NCBI RefSeq assembly: GCF_049720995.1
Contig: NZ_JBNASF010000025.1
Location: forward strand, 1-22,808
Source: Methanothermobacter sp049720995
GTDB lineage: Archaea > Methanobacteriota > Methanobacteria > Methanobacteriales > Methanothermobacteraceae
Direction of reading: 5' to 3'
Length of the DNA stretch: 22,808 nt
Positions 1 to 6,380 of this stretch are shown here, piece by piece. The stretch's first letter is position 1. The number at the start of each line of letters is the position of its first letter. The position numbers and the translations under genes were made by a program. The notes under the pieces are model-generated. The model did no database searches, was not told the DNA's origin, and worked only from the letters and a program-made list of their open reading frames with translations.

Positions 1-58
1 GCGTTGTGGGTGTGTACTGCGGTGTTTTGCTGTGGGAAGCCCATTTCACTGCCAGACC
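1..58 (+). rRNA. 5S ribosomal RNA, 3' part only (first tandem copy)
   Basis: Positions 1-55 are identical, base for base, to positions 164-218 inside the complete 5S gene that follows. The gene is cut by the window edge, so only the 3' half (loop D/E region, helix V and the 3' strand of helix I) is visible. After the shared ACTGCCAG the two copies diverge, which places the mature 3' end near 55-58. It probably closes an rRNA operon (16S-23S-5S) lying to the left, but that is inference. Confidence 0.85.
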
Positions 59-69
59 ACACCTCATAC

Positions 70-79
70 TCATATATCA
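70..79 (+). promoter_or_regulatory. Possible TATA box for the second 5S gene
   Basis: The 40-nt spacer between the two 5S copies contains TCATATATCA about 25 bp before the start of the second 5S gene, the usual archaeal TATA-to-start distance. Copy 2 may therefore be transcribed on its own rather than only processed from the rRNA transcript. This rests on position and base composition only. Confidence 0.4.
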
Positions 80-96
80 TTCTCATTATCATCACA

Positions 97-221
97 TGGC
101 ATGGCGGTCATGGCGCAGGGGTTATACCTGATCTCGTTTCGATCTCAGTAGTTAAGTCCTGCTGCGTTGTGGGTGTGTACTGCGGTGTTTTGCTGTGGGA
201 AGCCCATTTCACTGCCAGCCA
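97..221 (+). rRNA. 5S ribosomal RNA, complete second copy
   Basis: Large-subunit 5S RNA of about 125 nt. GGCGGT near the 5' end (103-108) pairs with ACTGCC at 211-216 to form helix I. The flanking TGGC (97-100) and GCCA (218-221) can extend the helix. The interior has the typical 5S layout: GTTATACCTGATCTCG, then AGTAGTTAAGTCCTGC (loops B/C), then GTGTACTGCGGTG. The exact ends are uncertain by a few bases. It lies in tandem with a first 5S copy whose 3' 55 bp are identical. Confidence 0.9.
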
Positions 222-234
222 TTCATGCTAATCC

Positions 235-243
235 TTATATAAA
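235..243 (+). promoter_or_regulatory. TATA box ahead of the candidate structured RNA
   Basis: TTATATAAA lies 14 bp after the 5S 3' end, matches the archaeal TATA consensus, and predicts transcription starting near 262-266. The core is nearly palindromic, so it could also be read on the minus strand, but that would point into the 5S gene. No protein gene follows on the plus strand. Confidence 0.45.
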
Positions 244-263
244 CCTATTTTCATAGAATTAAC

Positions 264-426
264 TGTCACATCTTAACGACTGATGCCCAAGGTCCTTCTA
301 TGACATGGGCTGATGCCCGGGATGATTAGAAGAAACCCAGCATCGGACAGACTGCCTGCTTCGAGGGTTGCTCGGGGAGGGAAGGGTAATCTACCTGTGA
401 ACCTGTAGAGTTAGTGTGCAGGCAAA
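264..426 (+). ncRNA. Candidate structured non-coding RNA, family not recognised
   Basis: This stretch has no protein gene and folds into two well-separated domains. Domain 1 has three nested helices: GATGC (282-286) with GCATC (340-344), CTTCTA (295-300) with TAGAAG (327-332), and GGGC (307-310) with GCCC (315-318). Domain 2 is closed by TGCCTGC (353-359) with GCAGGCA (418-424) and holds two hairpins, CGAG/CTCG (362-374) and TCTAC/GTAGA (390-409). A TATA box at 235-243 would start it near 264. It does not match my memory of archaeal RNase P RNA, SRP 7S RNA or a tRNA, and box C/D and H/ACA motifs are not convincing. Strand is inferred only from the promoter, and the mirrored fold exists on the other strand. 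Confidence 0.4.
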
Positions 427-447
427 ATTTATAAATTTATAAAATTA
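425..447. other. AT-rich tract with repeated AAATTTAT units
   Basis: A purely A/T stretch made of two AAATTTAT units and a partial third lies between the candidate RNA and the otsA stop codon. It may be the termination region of the candidate RNA, the minus-strand otsA 3' end, or a TATA region for an antisense transcript. The GTGCAGG at 416-422 and CCTGCAC at 475-481 form a 7-bp inverted repeat around it. Confidence 0.3.
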
Positions 448-492
448 AAGGTTAGTTCTATTCAGGCACAATTACCTGCACTCAACTTTAGT

Positions 493-1956
493 TTATTTCA
501 TCAGCCTCTCAAAGTCATCGAACTGTTCATTGATCCAGTGATATATTGTTCTTTCACGGACTTTCAATTTAAGGCCATCTGAAAGCTTTTTCCTTTCATC
601 AAAGTTCATTGTTATGGACCTGTAGATGGCATCTGCAGTTTCCCTTATATCAAATGGGTTCACCCCTATGACATACTCAGCAAGTTCCTCGTAGCAGCCG
701 GCGTTCTCTGAAAGTATAACCGTCCCTGATTTTTCGTTCATCAGAGCAGCCTCCTTGGGGACGATGTTCATGCCATCGGCAAGGGGGTTCACAATGAGGC
801 AGTCATAGTTTTTGAATGCGGCAGCCACAAGTTCATAATCGGCACGGTGGATGTACTCAATGGGTTTCCATGTGGATTTACCGTAAATGCTGTTGATTTC
901 ATCCACAGTACTCTTCACAGAATCCGCATAATCCCTGTACTCCTTTATCTGTTGCCTTGTTGGTTTACCCGTGGCAAGGAACTTTACCTTCCCATGAAAT
1001 TCAGGATGCTCCCTTAAAAACAGTTCATAAGCCCTGAAGCCACGGATTATATTTTTGCTGAGATCCGCCCTGTCTGTACGGTAGATGAGAAACATGTCAC
1101 CCTTCAACTTCCTGACAAAATCCTCCTTCTCCCTGAAAGCATCTGATGTGGCAGTTCTTCTTATGCTATCCGGATCAACGGATATGGGATAATTTCTTAC
1201 AAACGTTTTTTCATCCCCATTCAGCACCACTCCATTCTCAGCATCCACATAGTAGCCAAGGTCCCCGCAGCATTCCATGAAGTTGGAACAGTATCTCTCT
1301 ATATGGAATCCGAGAACAGTATTTGAAAGAAGCCCATTTATTATGCTCTCCCTCATCTTTTCAGGGAGTATTCTGAAATAATCCCTCTGTGGCCAGGGGA
1401 TATGTATGAACTGGCTCAGAAAGACGTCACCAACCTTCTTTTTTATTAAACCCGGACACAGGTAGAGATGATAATCCTGTAACATAATCAGAGGATTCTT
1501 TTCGTTTCTTTCAACTTCAGATACAACCCTATCTGCAAATTTTCTGTTAACATGGACATAACCCTCATCCCAGGCAGTATAGATTTTATCATCGATTTCA
1601 GGTGCATAGGGTGTATTCCACATGTAGTGCTGGACGAACCAGAGGAGTGGATTGCTTATGACGCTATAGTATGATTCATACCTTTCACGGTCCACTATAA
1701 CAAATGAAACGGTGAACCTTGGATTATCCTCTGGAAGTGGAACCCTGTTTTCAGGGTACCCTGCTGCCACCTCAGCGTCCTCAAGGGTCATGGCGCTGGA
1801 GACCCAGACACCGCTGAATCTTTCAACAACAGGCAGCAGGGTTGAAACAAGACCCCCAGCACCCCTTTTCATAACAATTTTTCCACCTTCTCTGAAAAAT
1901 TCAACGGGGCCTCTGTTGGATACGATAACAGGGTTCTTATCTTCAAGAAACTTCAT
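493..1956 (-). CDS. otsA: Trehalose-6-phosphate synthase (GT20 family)
   Basis: Cytoplasmic retaining glycosyltransferase that joins glucose from a sugar nucleotide to glucose-6-phosphate. GT20 landmarks appear in order: VIVSNRGPVEF and GAGGLVSTL at the N-terminus, NPLLWFVQHYMWN, DYHLYLCP, FIHIPWP, GFHIERYCSNF, YPISVDP, the donor-site run TDRADLSKNI with the conserved Arg and Lys, NPLADGMNIVPKEA, and SENAGCYEEL. Length (about 487 residues) suits a single-domain OtsA with no fused phosphatase. I chose the ATG at 1956 because AGGA sits 7 bases before it and the gene then does not overlap its upstream neighbour; a GTG at 1992 and an ATG at 1983 are also in frame. It is the last gene of the sugar cassette, with otsB three genes upstream. 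Related GT20 enzymes such as glucosylglycerol-phosphate synthase cannot be excluded. Confidence 0.9.
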   Translation of the reverse strand: MKFLEDKNPVIVSNRGPVEFFREGGKIVMKRGAGGLVSTLLPVVERFSGVWVSSAMTLEDAEVAAGYPENRVPLPEDNPRFTVSFVIVDRERYESYYSVISNPLLWFVQHYMWNTPYAPEIDDKIYTAWDEGYVHVNRKFADRVVSEVERNEKNPLIMLQDYHLYLCPGLIKKKVGDVFLSQFIHIPWPQRDYFRILPEKMRESIINGLLSNTVLGFHIERYCSNFMECCGDLGYYVDAENGVVLNGDEKTFVRNYPISVDPDSIRRTATSDAFREKEDFVRKLKGDMFLIYRTDRADLSKNIIRGFRAYELFLREHPEFHGKVKFLATGKPTRQQIKEYRDYADSVKSTVDEINSIYGKSTWKPIEYIHRADYELVAAAFKNYDCLIVNPLADGMNIVPKEAALMNEKSGTVILSENAGCYEELAEYVIGVNPFDIRETADAIYRSITMNFDERKKLSDGLKLKVRERTIYHWINEQFDDFERLMK

Positions 1957-1972
1957 GCTGCGTTCCTGAAGT

Positions 1973-3274
1973 TTACTCACCATAAATATCACTCATTTTA
2001 CTTTTTAGAATGTTCATTATATAGCGTGATTTCTTCTGGGTTTCCTCAGAGGATTCTGATTCAATATAGACCCTTATAAGTGGTTCAAACCTGGAGGGCC
2101 TTATGAGAACGACTCCTGATGATTCTTCAACCCGTATACCATCTATAAGTTCAATTTTTTTGTCACCGAAGTGCTCAGCAAGTCTTTCAATTACACTGTC
2201 CTTGAATTCATTGGGGCACTCCATGCTGAATTCAACCCTGCTGTATCTGCCCATTCCCGATGCAAGGTTGTGGAGTGTCATGTTTCTCTCTGCCATGATC
2301 TCCAGCATCTTCAGAAGTGCGAAGGTGGCATCATAGCAGTACTGGAATTCAGGGAATATGTACATGCCAGGTTCGTCACCACCAAAAACAGCATTCCCTG
2401 TGTAAACCCTGTTGAGAACATTGTTGACCGATGTCCTTATAAGACGTCCGCCGGCGACATTCTCCACTGACTTTGATGCAACCACAGAGGACACCACGGG
2501 CCCATCAGAGGATTTCAGGTAATGGTCTGCAAAAATCGATAGTACAGTCTGATCCCTTATGAGTTCTCCCCGCTCGTCTATGAAGAAGATGGTGTCCCTA
2601 TCGTTATCCAGTATAACCCCCATATCCGCGCCGGTTGCCTTCACAACGTCTGCTATCATTGATATGCTGGAGGCATTCGCAAGGGGAAAGTTTTTACCAA
2701 ACAGTGACCCTCTGAATGTGATGTTTATGGTCTGACAGTTGAGCTGGTTGAGTATATCACCCTCAATTTGCCATGGAGACCCCTCATCGTAACCCAGGAC
2801 CACCATAAATTCACGGTTTCCTACAGAGGGCGATATGAACTCAACTATTGATTTGATATAGGAATCAAGGTAATTATTGACATATTGGAGCTTTCCAAGC
2901 TGGTTCCAGTCTGCATAAACTGTGGGACGCTGTTCAAGCGGAATTTCGTGGTTGCTGAGGAGTTTGATATTTATTTCATCTGCTCTGAGGGGTGAGCGCG
3001 AGACATTTATCATCAGATGACTGTCAAACCGCTCCATGTGGTGATGTATAACAGGAACCGTTGCAACACCAAAATCAATAACATCCACTCCAGCAGCCAT
3101 CAATCCTGTTCCTATGGCCCTCTTTATCATCTGAGACGGTGTATGCGCGTCTCTACCTATCAGGACACGCCTGCAGCTTACGTAGTCACCTATCAACATC
3201 CCAAGGTTGAGGGCAAATGAACAGTCTATGTCCCGGTTAACCGAGCCCCTTATATCCTGGACGTACCTAGCCAT
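1973..3274 (-). CDS. Phosphohexomutase family protein (phosphoglucomutase/phosphomannomutase), divergent active site
   Basis: Alpha-D-phosphohexomutase superfamily protein expected to interconvert hexose-6- and hexose-1-phosphate. Seen: IGRDAHTPS near residue 39; a phosphoserine loop INVSRSP with Ser92 where the family usually has TASHNP; a metal loop DNDRD near residue 230 keeping three aspartates; a sugar loop GGDEPG in place of GGEXSG; and the phosphate-binding tail RPSRFEPLIRVY. Overall length (about 433 residues) is normal. The key Ser and Asp residues are present but the surrounding loop residues are unusual, so substrate and activity are uncertain. The ATG at 3274 follows the upstream stop (3280-3282) closely and has AGTGA ahead of it; a GTG at 3283 overlapping that stop is the alternative. 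Its place between a sugar-nucleotide synthetase and otsA suggests supply of hexose-1-phosphate. Confidence 0.82.
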   Translation of the reverse strand: MARYVQDIRGSVNRDIDCSFALNLGMLIGDYVSCRRVLIGRDAHTPSQMIKRAIGTGLMAAGVDVIDFGVATVPVIHHHMERFDSHLMINVSRSPLRADEINIKLLSNHEIPLEQRPTVYADWNQLGKLQYVNNYLDSYIKSIVEFISPSVGNREFMVVLGYDEGSPWQIEGDILNQLNCQTINITFRGSLFGKNFPLANASSISMIADVVKATGADMGVILDNDRDTIFFIDERGELIRDQTVLSIFADHYLKSSDGPVVSSVVASKSVENVAGGRLIRTSVNNVLNRVYTGNAVFGGDEPGMYIFPEFQYCYDATFALLKMLEIMAERNMTLHNLASGMGRYSRVEFSMECPNEFKDSVIERLAEHFGDKKIELIDGIRVEESSGVVLIRPSRFEPLIRVYIESESSEETQKKSRYIMNILKSKMSDIYGE

Positions 3275-3279
3275 TGGAA

Positions 3280-4434
3280 TCACTTTTCAGCCACAATGGG
3301 ATAATCTGAGTCAAGGAGGGAACCTGAGAGTATCCTTAGGTTGTTGCTGACGCTGCAGTGGGATCTGATAACAGTTGATGGTTCCAGGAGGGCACCCCGG
3401 CCGACAATGGCACACCTTTCAACGATGCAGTTCTTTCTGATATCGCAGCATTCATCAATAACACAGTTTATAAGCTGAGAGTCATCCCCAATTCTCCCGC
3501 CATCAAGAATAACGGACCCCCTCACGAAGCTGTCACTTCCCACATAAACTCCGGATCCAATCACGGTCTCTCTGCCTAAGAATGCCCCATCATCTATCTC
3601 TGCACCATCACCTATAACAACGGGTCCGGTTATACGAACCCTCTCACCTATAACCACATCCTGACCCACCCATATATTTCCAAATCGGCCTGGAACCTCA
3701 TTTAAAAGTTCACCTTCTGGCCGGGGTGTTATATGACTATTGAGGGCGTCATGGTTGGCTTTAAGGAATGTATCAGGCTTACCTGCATCATTCCAGTAAC
3801 CAGTGAAAACGAATCCGTAAACCCCCCTGTTCTCCTCTATCAGAACAGGAAAGATATCAGCTGAAAAGTCAGAGTTTCCTTCAGGGATGTAATCGAAAAT
3901 TTCAGGTTCCATGACGTATATGCCGGCATTTGCGATTTTACTGAAGATCTCCTCTGGGCGGGGTTTCTCATGAAAACAGGTTATCCTTCCATCATCATCG
4001 AGAACGGCTATGCCGTAGTGTGAAGGGTCCTCAACTGGCGTGAGAGCGACGGTAACAAGCGCATCCTTCTTTCTGTGGAAACTAACCATTCGCTGGAGGT
4101 CGAGATCAAAAAGGATATCTCCACTGAGGACGATGAAGGTCTCATCTATGTCACTGGCTGCTACCCTCACACCCCCCGCGGTTCCAAGGGGTTTCTTCTC
4201 GGATGAAAATCTGAAATCAAGGTTTGGGTACCTTGAGGAGACATATGAACTTATCTGATCCCTGAGATATCCCAGAGTCATTATAATCTTACTGTAACCA
4301 GAATCAACTACCCTCTGAATTATGTAATCCAGTATGGGTCTATTTGCAACGGGTACAAGTGGTTTGGGTCTTGAAAATGTTAGAGGTCTTATCCTTGTAC
4401 CCCTACCCCCCGCCATGACAACCACAGGTGTCAT
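3280..4434 (-). CDS. NDP-sugar pyrophosphorylase with left-handed beta-helix C-terminus
   Basis: Sugar-1-phosphate nucleotidyltransferase that makes an NDP-hexose from NTP and hexose-1-phosphate. The N-terminal Rossmann-like domain starts with the signature GGRGTRIRPLTFSRPKPLVP. It continues with LGYLRDQI, LSGDILFD (metal/sugar site), NAGIYVMEP and GYWNDAGKP. From about residue 250 there are hexapeptide repeats (for example VVIGDGAEI and GAFLGRETVIGSGVYVG), giving a beta-helix as in GDP-mannose pyrophosphorylase-like enzymes. The base and sugar used (GDP-Man, UDP-Glc, dTDP-Glc, ADP-Glc) cannot be read from sequence. I keep the ATG at 4434 because the core strand VVVMAGG needs it. The Shine-Dalgarno is weak. 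The next gene begins right at its stop, so the two are probably cotranscribed. Confidence 0.87.
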   Translation of the reverse strand: MTPVVVMAGGRGTRIRPLTFSRPKPLVPVANRPILDYIIQRVVDSGYSKIIMTLGYLRDQISSYVSSRYPNLDFRFSSEKKPLGTAGGVRVAASDIDETFIVLSGDILFDLDLQRMVSFHRKKDALVTVALTPVEDPSHYGIAVLDDDGRITCFHEKPRPEEIFSKIANAGIYVMEPEIFDYIPEGNSDFSADIFPVLIEENRGVYGFVFTGYWNDAGKPDTFLKANHDALNSHITPRPEGELLNEVPGRFGNIWVGQDVVIGERVRITGPVVIGDGAEIDDGAFLGRETVIGSGVYVGSDSFVRGSVILDGGRIGDDSQLINCVIDECCDIRKNCIVERCAIVGRGALLEPSTVIRSHCSVSNNLRILSGSLLDSDYPIVAEK

Positions 4435-4480
4435 GGATAATATTATGTTGCCCTCATCTAATAAGTATTTTCAGCCAATT

Positions 4481-4494
4481 CATATTATATTAGG
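4481..4494 (-). promoter_or_regulatory. Possible internal promoter before the NDP-sugar pyrophosphorylase gene
   Basis: The 67-bp gap between otsB and the pyrophosphorylase gene is the longest in the cassette. On the minus strand it carries CCTAATATAATATG, which would start transcription near 4460 and leave a leader of roughly 26 nt. Composition and spacing are the only support. Confidence 0.35.
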
Positions 4495-4501
4495 AAATAA
4501 A

Positions 4502-5296
4502 CTATTTTAATAGCCACTTAAAAAATCTGAGGACTTCAGGGACCCCTGACACATAAAAGGAGGCCGAATCCTTTATTTCATCAGTTATCTCCTTTGAGAG
4601 CACAATCACTGATGCAGCTTTGATTTTTATTTCAGATTCTAGTTTTCTGAGTTCTCTGAATGCATCGGCATCGGTGACGTCGTCTCCAAGGTACACTGCC
4701 GATGATACGTCTGATTCCTCTATGATTTTCCGGACTATGAAGCCCTTGTTGTACTCCACCGGGGGTTTGAGTTCAACGAGCATTCTACCATGATCCACAC
4801 GTAGTCCTCTGGATTCAGGCATCTCTCTGAGGGCATCAATTATCCTTTGCTCTGTCAGTTCAGGGTCAGCGCACTGCCTGTAGTGTATGGAATAGCAGAT
4901 ACCCTTATCCTCAAATATGATATTCTCATCAGGGGATTTTTCCTTTAGTTCAATAGCACATTTTCTGATGAGGGGAATGTACTCATCAACTTCTCTGAAG
5001 CGATCATACCTTCCATTTATAATGTACTCAAGCCCATGGTTTCCAACATATATTGCCTCCGGGACCCCCACCATCCTGAGTGCCTCATGGACTGGTCTTC
5101 CACTTATAAAGGCAAGCACACTGTAGCGTTCCGAGATTTTCCTGAGAACTTCCCTCATCTCTTCATCGACACGGGCTTCCTGGGGGTTTGGTGCTATTTC
5201 ACTTATTGTACCATCGATATCTGTGATTATTGCTGTCCTGCTGGGATCCTTCAGGTATCCAAGTTCATCAAGAAAATCAAATAAATAATCAGGCAT
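4502..5296 (-). CDS. otsB: Trehalose-6-phosphate phosphatase (HAD superfamily, OtsB type)
   Basis: Removes phosphate from trehalose-6-phosphate to give trehalose, in the cytoplasm. HAD motifs: I is DIDGTISEI with both nucleophile and acid/base aspartates, II is FISGRP, and the acidic motif is YLGDDVTDADAF, the OtsB-type GDDxTDxDAF. GNHGLEY and the cap-domain run IHYRQCADPELTE also fit. The length (264 residues) is typical. The true start is the ATG at 5296: it is preceded by AAGGTG with 6-base spacing and overlaps the upstream galT stop by 8 bp (ATGCCTGA). A longer in-frame reading to 5374 lies inside galT and is not needed. Translational coupling with galT is likely. Together with otsA it makes a complete two-step trehalose route. 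Confidence 0.92.
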   Translation of the reverse strand: MPDYLFDFLDELGYLKDPSRTAIITDIDGTISEIAPNPQEARVDEEMREVLRKISERYSVLAFISGRPVHEALRMVGVPEAIYVGNHGLEYIINGRYDRFREVDEYIPLIRKCAIELKEKSPDENIIFEDKGICYSIHYRQCADPELTEQRIIDALREMPESRGLRVDHGRMLVELKPPVEYNKGFIVRKIIEESDVSSAVYLGDDVTDADAFRELRKLESEIKIKAASVIVLSKEITDEIKDSASFYVSGVPEVLRFFKWLLK

Positions 5297-6356
5297 CAAG
5301 AGCACCTTTAATTCTGTCGAATATGATATAGGGGTCGCTTCCGATGACAGAACTTCCAAAGAGTTCCATACCACCTATATCAGATGATGCTGATGCAACG
5401 TTTCCGCGGTCTATGATTCTTATAATGCCAGGGATCTCCATTTCTGCATTAAATGGGTGCATCGAGAGGTTGAAACTGTAGACACCACATTCATCTATCA
5501 GGCACCTTAAGATCTTGAAGAGCTGATTCTGCAGATCAGAATCCCTGGAGAAATCTGTTTTAAATGTTAAGATGATCTCCTTTTCCTTCAGGGGGGTTAT
5601 ACTTGCATATGTACACGCACCTTCTGATTCAACACCAAGTCCAATGGCATGGTGCACTGAAAAGACATCATCATGGTATGAAGAACCGTAAATTTCCCTG
5701 TATCTCCTGGAGATATCATCAAGGAATGCAATCCTTGCATAGGGCTTACTGCCCAGGAGAAGCTGCATGTGGCCGTGGATCTGTGATGCCCCCGCCCGTG
5801 GAAGACAGTTCCATACCAGGAATGGAAAATGAAATCCTGAGGATTTCTCTGCCATTTTAAACCATTCTGAGGCGGTTATAAGGTAATCTGAGAATTCTTC
5901 CAGATTGAAGTCCAGGGGGTCATGCTTTCTGAATATCAGAAGGCCGCTCCATGCATCGTATTTCGCTATGTTTGATGCTGTAATGGAATACCTGCCCACA
6001 ACACGTCCGAAATCATCTTCAGGCGTGTACAGTTCTGGTGTGCAGAAGTCACACCTTTTTTTATCCAGGATAAGTTCATCAAGAACCCTTCTGGCAGGTC
6101 CAGTATCCATAGCAGGCTTTTTAAGGCGCATGGAATTAAAAAGTGATCCTTCACCTGTCCAGCGGTTGTATGTGCTTATTATCCTTTGATTTTCAGCGGA
6201 TTCAATAAATTTTATCCCAAACCTCTCTTTGAGGCTTTCACTCACCTTAAGGTGTCCTTCACCACATCCAACATCGTATATGCGGTTGAATATCTCATAG
6301 ATATCCTTCTGCTCTGTTTTAAGATCCAGGAGATATTCCTTGAGATGGGTTATCAT
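5289..6356 (-). CDS. Galactose-1-phosphate uridylyltransferase-like protein (HIT superfamily)
   Basis: Nucleotidyl transfer through a covalent histidine-nucleotide intermediate is expected. The active-site run AGASQIHGHMQ (His194, His196) corresponds to the GalT HPHGQ / HIT HxHxQ motif. Cys102 and Cys105 (RCDFC) match the zinc pair of GalT. GRYSITASNIAKYD and the C-terminal segment NLSMHPFN also look like GalT. Length (355) is normal. The first 90 residues are less clear. They include VGCGEGHL, which resembles a methyltransferase motif but has no supporting domain. The start at 6356 has no good Shine-Dalgarno; the gene lies 24 bp after the MutS-like gene, so it is probably read through. The partner could be UDP-glucose/galactose-1-phosphate or another sugar phosphate. 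A diadenosine-phosphate or ATP adenylyltransferase role is the main alternative. Confidence 0.75.
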   Translation of the reverse strand: MITHLKEYLLDLKTEQKDIYEIFNRIYDVGCGEGHLKVSESLKERFGIKFIESAENQRIISTYNRWTGEGSLFNSMRLKKPAMDTGPARRVLDELILDKKRCDFCTPELYTPEDDFGRVVGRYSITASNIAKYDAWSGLLIFRKHDPLDFNLEEFSDYLITASEWFKMAEKSSGFHFPFLVWNCLPRAGASQIHGHMQLLLGSKPYARIAFLDDISRRYREIYGSSYHDDVFSVHHAIGLGVESEGACTYASITPLKEKEIILTFKTDFSRDSDLQNQLFKILRCLIDECGVYSFNLSMHPFNAEMEIPGIIRIIDRGNVASASSDIGGMELFGSSVIGSDPYIIFDRIKGALDA

Positions 6357-6380
6357 GGTAACTGATATAATTTTTCAGAT

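Noticed and set aside
4..231. Open reading frame of 75 codons on the plus strand
   Set aside because: It runs straight through both 5S rRNA copies and encodes the repeated 5S sequence; it has no ribosome site.
330..426. A tRNA or RNase P RNA in the gene-free region
   Set aside because: No TTCRA T-loop, acceptor stem or CCA-type end fits a tRNA, and the conserved RNase P core blocks are not visible.
4502..5374. Longer N-terminus for OtsB beginning at 5374
   Set aside because: The extra residues lie inside galT, are unlike the family, and the ATG at 5296 has a strong AAGGTG site.
6250..6290. A SAM-methyltransferase motif (VGCGEGHL) at the N-terminus of the GalT-like protein
   Set aside because: No further methyltransferase motifs follow, and the rest of the chain has clear HIT/GalT signatures; probably chance.
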